Part shown: piece after piece, positions 45,063-52,774 of the stretch
How the letters are laid out: each line of letters starts with the position of its first letter
How positions within the stretch are numbered: position 1 is the first letter of the stretch
Assembly (NCBI GenBank): GCA_965224285.1
Contig: OZ245043.1
Coordinates: 4,898,001 to 4,962,000, forward strand
Source of the DNA: JAJCYK01 sp965224285
GTDB taxonomy: Bacteria; Bacteroidota; Bacteroidia; Cytophagales; Cyclobacteriaceae
DNA: 64,000 nt
Reading direction: 5' to 3'
Notes under the pieces: model-generated
The model's input: only the letters and a program-made list of their open reading frames with translations
What the model was told of the DNA's origin: nothing
Database searches by the model: none
Translations under genes and position numbers: made by a program

Positions 45063-45134
45063 TAGCCCGTAGGGGAATCGAACCCCTGTTACCAGGATGA
45101 AAACCTGGCGTCCTAACCCCTAGACGAACGGGCC
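45063..45134 (-). tRNA. tRNA-Glu (anticodon TTC)
   Basis: Reading the minus strand from 45134, the sequence folds into a complete cloverleaf of 72 nt: acceptor GGCCCGT paired with ACGGGCT (one G-U at the end), a D-arm, anticodon stem CCAGG/CCTGG with loop TTTTCAT (anticodon TTC at 45101-45099), T-arm AGGGG-TTCGATT-CCCCT, discriminator A. CCA is not encoded. This is the intact member of the tRNA-Glu repeat locus; its 3' end is copied at 44604-44624 and its 5' half three times at 45216-45591. Confidence 0.97.
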
Positions 45135-45215
45135 ATTAAATCTCGTATTGCTCAGTTGCTCTTTAGCAACTTGCATTTCTTATTGCCAGCACGCCACCTT
45201 GTCAAGTGATCCCTT

Positions 45216-45305
45216 AGGATGAAAACCTGGCGTCCCTGCCAGCCTCAGGCTGGCTAACCCCTACTTTGTCCTCCGAAGCTATGCAAAGGAGGAGACGAAC
45301 GGGCC
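45216..45305 (-). pseudogene. Partial tRNA-Glu copy 1, D-arm interrupted by two palindromes
   Basis: On the minus strand the copy has the acceptor 5' strand, D-arm pieces and anticodon arm of tRNA-Glu but no T-arm or 3' acceptor. Compared with the intact gene it carries two insertions: a hairpin TCCTCC-N13-GGAGGA (45269-45293) between the D-stem and D-loop, and a hairpin GCCAGCC-TCA-GGCTGGC (45238-45254) between the D-loop and the D-stem. The anticodon stem is damaged. Confidence 0.8.
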
Positions 45306-45361
45306 ATAAATTTCTTATTACACAGCTGCTCTTTTGCAACTTTCACACTACCTTTTGATTT

Positions 45362-45444
45362 AAACCTGGCGTCCCTGCCAGCCTCAAGCTGGCTAACCCC
45401 TACTTGGTCCTCCGAAGCTATGCGAAGGAGGAGACGAACGGGCC
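45362..45444 (-). pseudogene. Partial tRNA-Glu copy 2, same two palindromic insertions
   Basis: It repeats the structure of copy 1 with the same two insertion points. One base of the GCCAGCC/GGCTGGC palindrome is changed (centre CAAGC instead of CAGGC), and homology ends earlier, inside the anticodon arm. The spacer after it (TTTCTTATTACACAGCTGCTC...) is nearly identical to that of copy 1. Confidence 0.8.
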
Positions 45445-45497
45445 ATTAAATTTCTTATTACACAGCTGCTCTTTTGCAACTTTCACACCACCTTTTG

Positions 45498-45591
45498 ATG
45501 AAAACTGAAAACCTGGCGTCCCTGCCAGCCTCAGGCTGGCTAACCCCTACTTTGTCCTCCGAAGCTATGCGAAGGAGGAGACGAACGGGCC
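45498..45591 (-). pseudogene. Partial tRNA-Glu copy 3, same two palindromic insertions
   Basis: The outermost copy. It has both palindromes (the TCCTCC element around 45555-45579 and GCCAGCC/GGCTGGC around 45524-45540) and a short duplication of GAAAA in the anticodon region. Beyond 45591 the similarity stops. Confidence 0.8.
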
Positions 45592-45913
45592 ATAAGATCC
45601 AGTTTTAAGCAGAATCACTTTCCTGCTCCAGCTACCATGCAAAATGGTGACGCAAATATAGAGGCCATTTTACTTTTTGCAAAAGGAATAGGGGGAATTT
45701 TCAAACTGGGTAATCACCGCTTTATGCTAAAACTGCTCCTGGTAACCAACCAGCCCTAAATTTAGGCCAATCTCCGTCCAACATTCGTAATTAAACTATA
45801 GCTTAACCAGTAATAATTATGCGGTTTAAGTTGCAAACTTAAAGAAGTTTTGGGTTGGTAATTGGGTTATTGGCCAACCTGTTTCAGCAAGTTGAAGGTT
45901 TGACCTATACGTC
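45592..45913. other. Intergenic region between the tRNA-Glu repeats and the MetE-like gene
   Basis: This AT-rich stretch of about 320 bp shows no gene or RNA I can support. It should contain the promoter for the minus-strand tRNA-Glu locus, but no clear TAnnTTTG box stands out. Confidence 0.4.
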
Positions 45914-46981
45914 CTATCTGTTCAATTTCTCCTCTGCCATCCTGGTGCCGTCCACCCGGGCTTTGATCTTGGCGAATGCGGTATCCCGACTGGTGGCGAT
46001 ATCGTCACCAAAAGGGGAGAAGCCGCAATCATCGGTAGTACCGAGCTGGTCCAGCGGTATGTACTCTGCAGCGGTTAACACCCGGTCTCGTACCACCTCC
46101 GGCGTCTCTACCTGCTCATTGATCACGTCGATCACCCCAATATAAACCCTTTGGTGGGGTTGCAAATGCTCTGCGATAATCTTAAGCGATTTTTCAGGAT
46201 CTTGCTCACTGGCCATTTGCATATAAAAATTACCGGCATTGAGGGTGAGAAATAAAGGGATCAATTCGGCATAGTCCACATCGGCGCTGTGGGTGCTATC
46301 GTGATCACCCCCCGGGCAGGTATGGAATCCGATTCGTCGACGTTCCTCTTCGGTGAAATGAGTTAGCACCTGATTGTTGAGGTCGATGAACTGCTGTAAC
46401 AACTGCTTGGATGGATCCAGTTTAATAGCCAGTCGGGCTTCCGTAAAATCCACTTGCACGTGCTTAGCGCCCTGGTCAAAACAGCTGCGGATATCCGCGG
46501 CGGATTGTTCGATCAGGTCATGGATAAATTGAGCCTGGGAGTATTCGGGCAAGCCATCCTGAGGATACAGCAAACTCATAGCGGAGGCTGAAATAACCGC
46601 TTGTTTTAAGGGCTTGGAGGCAAATTTCTTTGCCCTGGGCAGGTAACTGCCTGCATAGGAGGAATACCGGAAAGGCCCGCTGGTCAGCGTGGGAAGCTGG
46701 CGGGTATGCCCGTCTTCAAAGGGTATAACAATGCCTTCATTGGATAGGTTGGTCAAACTGTCCAGCGGGTAGGTCACAAAACTGCTTTTAGTTTGTTCAC
46801 CGTCGCTGATCACCGGAGAACCAGTGGCTTCAAATCGCTCAATGGTTTCTTTTACCACCTCATCGAATAGTTGGTCAAGTTTTTCGGAAGATATGTCGTT
46901 ATTGGAGAAAGCAACCATTGCTTCTTGTAATTCGCCGGGCCGGGGTAAGCTGCCCACCGGTTCAGTTGGTATTGAGGTCAT
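45914..46981 (-). CDS. MetE C-terminal-like (cobalamin-independent) methyltransferase
   Basis: The 355-residue protein matches the catalytic C-terminal half of MetE: opening TEPVGSLPRP, then GFHTCPGGD (zinc ligands His220 and Cys222), Glu259 in QMASEQD as possible third ligand, and Cys319 in TTDDCGFSPFGDD. Such stand-alone enzymes transfer methyl groups to a thiol such as homocysteine; the methyl donor is not certain because the N-terminal half of MetE that helps folate binding is absent. It lies between the tRNA-Glu repeats and array B and has no visible partner gene. Confidence 0.85.
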   Translation of the reverse strand: MTSIPTEPVGSLPRPGELQEAMVAFSNNDISSEKLDQLFDEVVKETIERFEATGSPVISDGEQTKSSFVTYPLDSLTNLSNEGIVIPFEDGHTRQLPTLTSGPFRYSSYAGSYLPRAKKFASKPLKQAVISASAMSLLYPQDGLPEYSQAQFIHDLIEQSAADIRSCFDQGAKHVQVDFTEARLAIKLDPSKQLLQQFIDLNNQVLTHFTEEERRRIGFHTCPGGDHDSTHSADVDYAELIPLFLTLNAGNFYMQMASEQDPEKSLKIIAEHLQPHQRVYIGVIDVINEQVETPEVVRDRVLTAAEYIPLDQLGTTDDCGFSPFGDDIATSRDTAFAKIKARVDGTRMAEEKLNR

Positions 46982-47211
46982 GACAGGGTGATTAAATAAT
47001 AACTTAATATACGGTTTTTCTCAATACATAATAGTCGCCGGGGCGCAGAGTGCGGCATGTTCCTTTCAAAGCCCTTTACTGTATTTTATCCCCCCGATCC
47101 TACACCTGGCTTAAGTTTAACTTGGGTAACTTAAGCCGGTATGGCCGGGAAGTTTTTAACCTCCTTTACTCAAAGACCCATTTACTTTCCATGTTTAGCC
47201 AATGGGATCAA
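46982..47211. other. Intergenic region upstream of the MetE-like gene
   Basis: About 230 bp between the MetE-like start and repeat array B. It must carry the MetE-like promoter on the minus strand; no riboswitch or strong hairpin is recognised. Confidence 0.4.
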
Positions 47212-47913
47212 GTTGCGAACGTAGTGAAGCTATCCCATTCAGGAAAAAAAATAGGGTTAATAATGTCATGGCAAAGAGTGCCAAGTTTCACAAACTCGAT
47301 AGTCCGGATTATGTAAATTAAAAATAAAAAGATTTTTAGCGCGCGTTGGAAACGCACAACTTTTTCAGTCCGCAGCTGGAGATGCGGACTAGCTGGAAGC
47401 GGGCCAAGGTTCAAACTTGACCCAGGTAATTTGGGATAACTCCACTAGAAAGTCATTGCGAACGTAGTGAAGCAATCCCATTCATGAAAAAAAATAGGGT
47501 TAATAATGTCATGGCAAAGAGTGCCAAGTTTCACAAACTCGATAGTCTGGATTATGTAAATTAAAAATAAAAAGATTTTTAGCGCGCGTTGGAAACGCAC
47601 AACTTTTTCAGTCCGCAGCTGGAGACGCGGACTAGCTGGAAGCGGGCCAAGTTACAAACTTGACCCAGGTAATTTGGGATAACTCCACTAGAAAGTCATT
47701 GCGAACGTAGTGAAGCAATCCCATTCAGGAAAAAAAATAGGGTTAATAATGTCATGGCAAAGAGTGCCAAGTTTCACAAACTCGATAGTCCGGATTATGT
47801 AAATTAAAAATAAAAAGATTTTTAACGCGCGTTGGAAACGCATAACTTTTTCAGTCCGCAGCTGGAGATGCGGACTAGATAATAATTTCTATGGTCGTCG
47901 CACCATTTGCAAT
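47212..47913. repeat. Repeat array B: three direct copies of the 243-bp structured repeat
   Basis: Units start near 47212 (B1), at 47438 (B2, 243 bp) and at 47681 (B3); the last ends with the same tail as array A (47885-47913). B1 and B3 keep the perfect AGTCCGCA/TGCGGACT hairpin, B2 has one change. B units also have GCGTT-GGA-AACGC, which is imperfect in array A. Orientation is the same as in array A, 4.5 kb away. Confidence 0.92.
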
Positions 47914-48013
47914 GACAGCCTTTCTCGTGCCGGTCAACTAATTCCACGCTCTAGTCAGTCTGCCGTAATACTTAGCTTTAGTTTGCATAAGCCAAATTCG
48001 ACATTCATCATTT

Positions 48014-48304
48014 TCATTCATCATTAACTTCCGCCAGGCTCACCAAAAACTCTGCCAGATTCCGATCGGTGTTTTGGTCTATTTCTTCTTCAATGCCGGC
48101 TGAGATCTCTTTGGCGGTACCAAATTCCATGGCCTCCAAAATATTGGCTTGGCTCTTCAATACCACCTCCAGCATGGCCGCATTTTGGGCTTGTTTCAGC
48201 AGCATAAACATCATCACTTTATTCAGGTCGCTTTCAATGGCACCCAGGGCTTGGGTATTGCCGCTTTTTAGTACTTCTATATATTCTTTAAGGGATTGCT
48301 TCAT
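48014..48304 (-). CDS. Small helical protein of unknown function
   Basis: The 96-residue protein has no signal peptide or membrane helix. It is strongly helical with heptad-like hydrophobic spacing (LKEYIEVLKSG, MLEVVLKSQANILEAM) and an acidic C-terminus. I do not recognise a family. It is the first gene after array B. Confidence 0.55.
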   Translation of the reverse strand: MKQSLKEYIEVLKSGNTQALGAIESDLNKVMMFMLLKQAQNAAMLEVVLKSQANILEAMEFGTAKEISAGIEEEIDQNTDRNLAEFLVSLAEVNDE

Positions 48305-48467
48305 GGGATCAGGTATCTAATACTCTAAAAAAGGTACTTAATATAACCAATCCTAGATAAAGTGACTCCTAAGAAAGTGGTGATCTAAATTTAGGCCTAC
48401 CTCACATACCCATTTCGTATTTCGTTTTCGTAATTCGTAATTCAATCTAGGGCTAACACCGGATTTA

Positions 48468-48854
48468 TTATATTGTTAACTCAATCAAATTTCCTTCCGG
48501 ATCCTCCACCACACTTTCATAATAACCATCTCCGGTGGTCCGGGGCTCACCTACGATTTTAACTCCATCTGCTCTCATTTGCTCCGTTAGCTGATCCACC
48601 TGATCACGACTACCCAGGGAAATGGCAATATGAGCCAGCCCCGGCCTAATACGTCCCTGACCTAAGGCTGCTGATACCTCTGGTTTATGCATGAGTTCCA
48701 AGCGTACTCCGCAGGAAAAGGATAGAAAATAGGAACTAAAGTTCTTAGCGGGATTATGATATTTCTTATTTGAAGTCAAACCGAAATATTTTTGATAAAA
48801 CCACTTTAATTGCTCCAGGTCAATAGCCCAGATTGCCAGGTGCTCGATCTTCAT
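48468..48854 (-). CDS. VOC superfamily (glyoxalase-like) protein
   Basis: The 128-residue protein has the two beta-alpha-beta-beta-beta halves of the VOC fold: HLAIWAIDLEQLKWFYQKYF at the start and the second half from GLAHIAISLGS, ending EDPEGNLIELTI. Potential metal ligands are His5, Glu54 (LELMHK), His76 and Glu near 125. Members include glyoxalase I-like, dioxygenase and antibiotic-binding proteins; the substrate is not predictable. Confidence 0.88.
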   Translation of the reverse strand: MKIEHLAIWAIDLEQLKWFYQKYFGLTSNKKYHNPAKNFSSYFLSFSCGVRLELMHKPEVSAALGQGRIRPGLAHIAISLGSRDQVDQLTEQMRADGVKIVGEPRTTGDGYYESVVEDPEGNLIELTI

Positions 48855-48925
48855 GGCATGTAATAATATCTAATGGAAAATTTTAATTATATGGTAACTA
48901 CGTGAGTAAAAACACTGGTTGGAAT

Positions 48926-49453
48926 TTATTTATAGGCCTGCTTTTTTAAGTAAGCGCTTTCACCTCTAATTCTCTGCGCCTTAATTACTCCGATCAAGCC
49001 ATACACCAGGCCGGTAATAAATATAACCTTCCATAGAATACCCATGAATATTGAGGCGGGGTCTTGTATGGCATCGTAGGTATAAAATAGAAGTAATAAT
49101 AATAGAGGAATAAGCATGGCGATAAAAGGCTTTCTATAAGTTAGAAATCCAAATGCTACGAATATCAATCCCAGTATGGCACTGGCAATTATCAGATCCT
49201 TTTGCTGCTGGCTTCCATTATAAGCCAATAATGAAAAAATAATATTTAAGCCTCCGATAACCCAAAGAATTATCCTGGCCCTTTTAATCTTATCCTTAGT
49301 ATCCGAGACAGTGCCTTTTTTTAGAATTTGTTGGCCGATAAAAGCAGACTTCTGCTGTTCGGTGCCCTTAAAAGGAAATCCACACTCTGCGCAGAATTCT
49401 GGTTGTAATACATATTCGGTTTGGCATGCGGGACATTTAAATTTTGATGACAT
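48926..49453 (-). CDS. Zinc-ribbon membrane protein
   Basis: The 175-residue protein starts with a four-Cys zinc ribbon (CPACQTEY ... CAECGFPF, residues 7-28) and has four membrane helices (about 62-78, 88-106, 110-125, 138-158). Zinc-ribbon plus membrane-helix proteins of this kind are common and uncharacterised. The gene is 71 bp upstream of the VOC gene on the same strand. Confidence 0.7.
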   Translation of the reverse strand: MSSKFKCPACQTEYVLQPEFCAECGFPFKGTEQQKSAFIGQQILKKGTVSDTKDKIKRARIILWVIGGLNIIFSLLAYNGSQQQKDLIIASAILGLIFVAFGFLTYRKPFIAMLIPLLLLLLFYTYDAIQDPASIFMGILWKVIFITGLVYGLIGVIKAQRIRGESAYLKKQAYK

Positions 49454-49598
49454 AATTGGATTAGCTGGTGGTGGTTAATAGTATGATTACAAACATGCTT
49501 CTGGTAATACCGAACCAAGCTATAAATTTTCCCCCGCTCTTCAAACATCCTATTTGAAAATACCTACTACTATGGTGATGGCAGAAATCGAGATTAAA

Positions 49599-50321
49599 TC
49601 AATTGCTGGACATATAGATCTGCAGCATTAATATGGTATCCATGTAGGCATGAGATATGATCAAGATCCACAAGTCTTTATTTAACCACAAGTAGCAGAT
49701 GCCCAGGGCTAATCCCATGAAAGTGGTTTGAACAATACCCATAGGGCCCCAGGAATAATGGGCCAGGCCAAAGATTAAGGCGCTGATCACCACTGCCAAT
49801 GTCAGGTAAATTCTCTTATTGCCGAACAATTCTCTTAGCCTATTGATCAAAAAGCCTCGATACACTACTTCCTCACCGAATGATGAAACGATATAAATGC
49901 CAACTAACGAAAGTATCAACATGCCCGGATTATTTTTAAGATAATCATAGCCGGTCATATCAGCTGCTGCCGGGATACCGGTGATGTTGGCCATTAATAC
50001 GGAACCCAAGAGAAATCCCAGCATGGCTAAAGCAAATACCAATAATGATAACAGAAACTTTCTGCCAACGGCTTTCGCCGAAACATTTTTACAGCTCAGG
50101 CCAAAGTGATCCCAGGATTGATCCCGTAATTTGAGGCCCAGCCAAACCAAGAGTAGCATAACTATATTGGCTATCCAAACTACAACTTGGTTATATAACA
50201 GGTTATCGGATTCAGTCCTGACAAATAATCTTACGATCAGGAAGGCTGCCAGGAATACTGAAATCAGCTCGATTACCTTGGCCAGGGGATGGGTCTTTAA
50301 CCAGTGTTTCAGGTTTTGCAT
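49599..50321 (-). CDS. CPBP-family intramembrane metalloprotease
   Basis: The 240-residue polytopic protein has the CPBP motifs EEVVYRGFL (near 147-155) and FGLAHYSWG (near 190-198), glutamates and histidine that form the glutamic/metal active site of the Rce1/Abi-type family. Substrates are unknown; some bacterial members protect against self-made bacteriocins. Seven or eight membrane helices are visible. Confidence 0.87.
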   Translation of the reverse strand: MQNLKHWLKTHPLAKVIELISVFLAAFLIVRLFVRTESDNLLYNQVVVWIANIVMLLLVWLGLKLRDQSWDHFGLSCKNVSAKAVGRKFLLSLLVFALAMLGFLLGSVLMANITGIPAAADMTGYDYLKNNPGMLILSLVGIYIVSSFGEEVVYRGFLINRLRELFGNKRIYLTLAVVISALIFGLAHYSWGPMGIVQTTFMGLALGICYLWLNKDLWILIISHAYMDTILMLQIYMSSN

Positions 50322-50454
50322 ATTTGGTCACATCTGATATAAAATGTGAATATTTTCTGCTTTATGAACAAACAAATTATTTGGGTCAAACTCAAATAGT
50401 TAATAAGTGGTCCTAAAGTTAATTAAATGGACCGATTAGCAGACTCATTACTTA

Positions 50455-51522
50455 TCAATGTCCATCATTAGAAAAATTAGCTTCACCAGTGAGGGTCCAG
50501 TTGGAATCGGAGGAGTTCAATTTATATTGTTTGAAACGCAAGGTACTATCTCCTAATTCCCAGTGGTATTTTTCGCTGGCTATGGAATCTCGATGAATAG
50601 TTTCTAAAGCGCCCCGGTCCACCTGGCCGCGATAGACCTTCATGCCTTTATCGGATTGGTTACTGAGCACGCTTTGTTCCCATTGTTGCAGACGGGTATT
50701 GTAGGTTTGTAAGTGTATTTCCTTTATATTTTCGTATTCAACGAATAACAGTGAGGCGCATCCATTGGTAATTTTATAAGCTTCTATTGTGATGGGATAT
50801 TCCTTTTGACCTCCATGGGCGGAACTGGTAAAAGTACCTTTCCAACTGCCCTCGAAATACTTCAAACTTTGAAATTCCGGGTTGTTGCACAGGGTGTTAT
50901 GCTCATAAGTATGTAGTGGCTGACCCATGATGAGAGAGTCGGGCAGATCCGCAGTACGGCTGAATTCCATGATCCAGTTTCTGGACCAGGTCTTTCCGCT
51001 GTCCAAAGAGTAAGCATCATCCCAGCGCAAACGGTCCGGGCTAATATCGCTGAAAGTGTAAGTTGCCATAGTAAATTGACCATTACGGTTGGCGTATTCA
51101 AAGGAGAATTCACCTCTGCCATGCCGGAAAACCCCCTCCAAAGAAGAGATGCCCGATCTATTTTTACCGGGCCAATTCAGCCATAAAATCCATTTCTTCT
51201 TTAATACATCGTAGTAGCGGATGCTAAACCCTGTTATAGTTTTAGAGTGCCATAACTCAAGGATGGCCTTGCCATCTAAAACCGGGTAGATCTTGGCTTT
51301 GGCTAGTATACTATCCTCCCAAGCCAACTCCTGATTGATCATTCTTAAATTGACATCCCATTCTCCAATCCAAAAATCAAATTGACGGGCTTCGGGAAAA
51401 TCCCAGGTATTGCTGACAACAGGTCGGTGTATACTGCTTTCTTGAAGGGTTTCATGTTGGGAATTGGGTTCACAACTCACAATCAATAAAATAGTGACTA
51501 AAAGGTTAGGCTTTATACTCAT
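50455..51522 (-). CDS. Lipoprotein with two lipocalin-like (DUF1579-like) halves
   Basis: The 355-residue protein has a signal with a lipobox (LLIVSC, Cys16). It contains two related halves: the first with FDFWIGEWDVNLR (near 49-61) and the second with LKYFEGSWKGTFTS (near 219-232), each followed by beta strands, as in DUF1579-type lipocalin-like domains. It may bind a hydrophobic ligand. It is 21 bp downstream of the amidohydrolase gene on the same strand. Confidence 0.7.
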   Translation of the reverse strand: MSIKPNLLVTILLIVSCEPNSQHETLQESSIHRPVVSNTWDFPEARQFDFWIGEWDVNLRMINQELAWEDSILAKAKIYPVLDGKAILELWHSKTITGFSIRYYDVLKKKWILWLNWPGKNRSGISSLEGVFRHGRGEFSFEYANRNGQFTMATYTFSDISPDRLRWDDAYSLDSGKTWSRNWIMEFSRTADLPDSLIMGQPLHTYEHNTLCNNPEFQSLKYFEGSWKGTFTSSAHGGQKEYPITIEAYKITNGCASLLFVEYENIKEIHLQTYNTRLQQWEQSVLSNQSDKGMKVYRGQVDRGALETIHRDSIASEKYHWELGDSTLRFKQYKLNSSDSNWTLTGEANFSNDGH

Positions 51523-51543
51523 TTTTAACGATTGAAATCAGCT

Positions 51544-52617
51544 TCACTTACTCTGATGATGCTTTGCGATCTCTTCCTCAGTTAGTCTCAAAAATCGGGC
51601 AGCGTTATTATAAAATATATCTGCCTTTTGCTCAGGGTTTAAGAAGGGTGCTTCCTGGATAGTTTCAATAGCTATTTCGATGGCTTTTGGCCATATCATT
51701 TGATCTGATCCCCATAAAATCCGTTTTTCGAATCCGGCATCTATCAATCTTCTTAGTTGATCATAAAAGTGATCCTTGGGATGCCCCCAATTATTTTGGG
51801 CGATGTCAACATAGAGCTGCGGATGAGAATAAAGCATTGCCAGCATTTCCTCCACCAAGGGCGAAGCATAGTGCATCACATAAATTCGTAGATTGGGATA
51901 TTTGATCAGCACTTTTTCAAGTACAAAAGGATTAGTAAGGGCAACCCGATATTTTGATGGTTTGGAATCTCCTAGAAAATGAGCTCCACCGGTGGGCCCT
52001 TCCCCCAAGTGCACTGCAACGGGAATATCGAGTTCAGCCGCTAATGAAAAATACTGATCATACTGCTGGTCATCGACCCTCAAGCCATGATATTGGGGAC
52101 CGTTTTCCGCAAACACCTTGATTTCTCCGGATTGATAAAGACTACGAAAGTCTTCCAAGGTATATTGTTTTGAGCTGGCGGAGGTAAAAGATAATGCCGG
52201 GATAATGCGTTGAGGTGAGGTTAATTGCCATTCTTTAACAGTTTCCAATTTTCCGGAAGTTACAGCATAGATATTATAACGATCAAGCATATCTATTGAT
52301 TCTAACATAAGCTGTCTATCGGAGCTAGCCGGGGGTATCATAGAATCACATATAGCCAACCTGCCAAAATCCAAAGGATCTTTTGGATCCCAGGGTGGAA
52401 AGATTATTCTTCCCTTGTTGCTGCAGTTGGCTATCCCTCCCCCGTATTCTTCCAGCTCATCTGCGTGTAGGTGCATATCGATAATGGGGCCAACATACCA
52501 AGCGCTATTGGCCTGGCTCGATATGGTTTTTGATGGAATTTTACAATGACCCAGTAATAGGACTGTCAAATAAATTCCTGCCTTCGATAAACTTGTGAGA
52601 CTATGATGCATGTCCAT
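51544..52617 (-). CDS. Amidohydrolase-superfamily lipoprotein (COG2159-like)
   Basis: The 357-residue protein has a signal peptide with a probable lipobox (VLLLGHC, Cys25) and a TIM-barrel hydrolase with IDMHLHADE (near 47-55), VAVHLGEG (near 195), YVMHYASP (near 245) and LWGSDQMIWP (near 300), the metal-binding set of the amidohydrolase superfamily. The substrate is unknown; relatives act on lactones or decarboxylate aromatic acids. A DUF1579-like lipoprotein follows closely and an SMP-30-like gene precedes it. Confidence 0.85.
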   Translation of the reverse strand: MDMHHSLTSLSKAGIYLTVLLLGHCKIPSKTISSQANSAWYVGPIIDMHLHADELEEYGGGIANCSNKGRIIFPPWDPKDPLDFGRLAICDSMIPPASSDRQLMLESIDMLDRYNIYAVTSGKLETVKEWQLTSPQRIIPALSFTSASSKQYTLEDFRSLYQSGEIKVFAENGPQYHGLRVDDQQYDQYFSLAAELDIPVAVHLGEGPTGGAHFLGDSKPSKYRVALTNPFVLEKVLIKYPNLRIYVMHYASPLVEEMLAMLYSHPQLYVDIAQNNWGHPKDHFYDQLRRLIDAGFEKRILWGSDQMIWPKAIEIAIETIQEAPFLNPEQKADIFYNNAARFLRLTEEEIAKHHQSK

Positions 52618-52774
52618 TTTTGATTTTAACCGCCTATTTTAACCGGCTAATCTCTAGCTGCTATTCTGCCAAATAGCAGTAACTTAAATATCTACCTCAG
52701 AAGTGACTTCTGGGCCTCTAAATTCTGTAGCAGTGGTGGGAATCTCAGGGCCAGATTAGCAAATTTTAAATCGA

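Noticed and set aside
45216..45591. Functional intron-containing tRNA-Glu genes
   Set aside because: The copies lack the T-arm and the 3' acceptor strand and have damaged anticodon stems, so they cannot make a tRNA even if the inserts were removed.
45855..46145. Plus-strand frame of 96 codons
   Set aside because: It lies antisense to the well-supported MetE-like gene and is Ser/Thr/Val-rich, as typical for shadow frames.
47208..47414. Minus-strand frame of 68 codons in array B
   Set aside because: Same repeat-derived translation as in array A; no start context and not kept in units B2 and B3.
42215..47913. CRISPR array
   Set aside because: Units are 243 bp, tandem and nearly identical throughout with no short repeats and unique spacers, and no cas gene is present.
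42866..48304. An integrated phage or conjugative element
   Set aside because: No integrase, transposase, relaxase, capsid or replication gene is present; only the att-like repeat hints at past integration.
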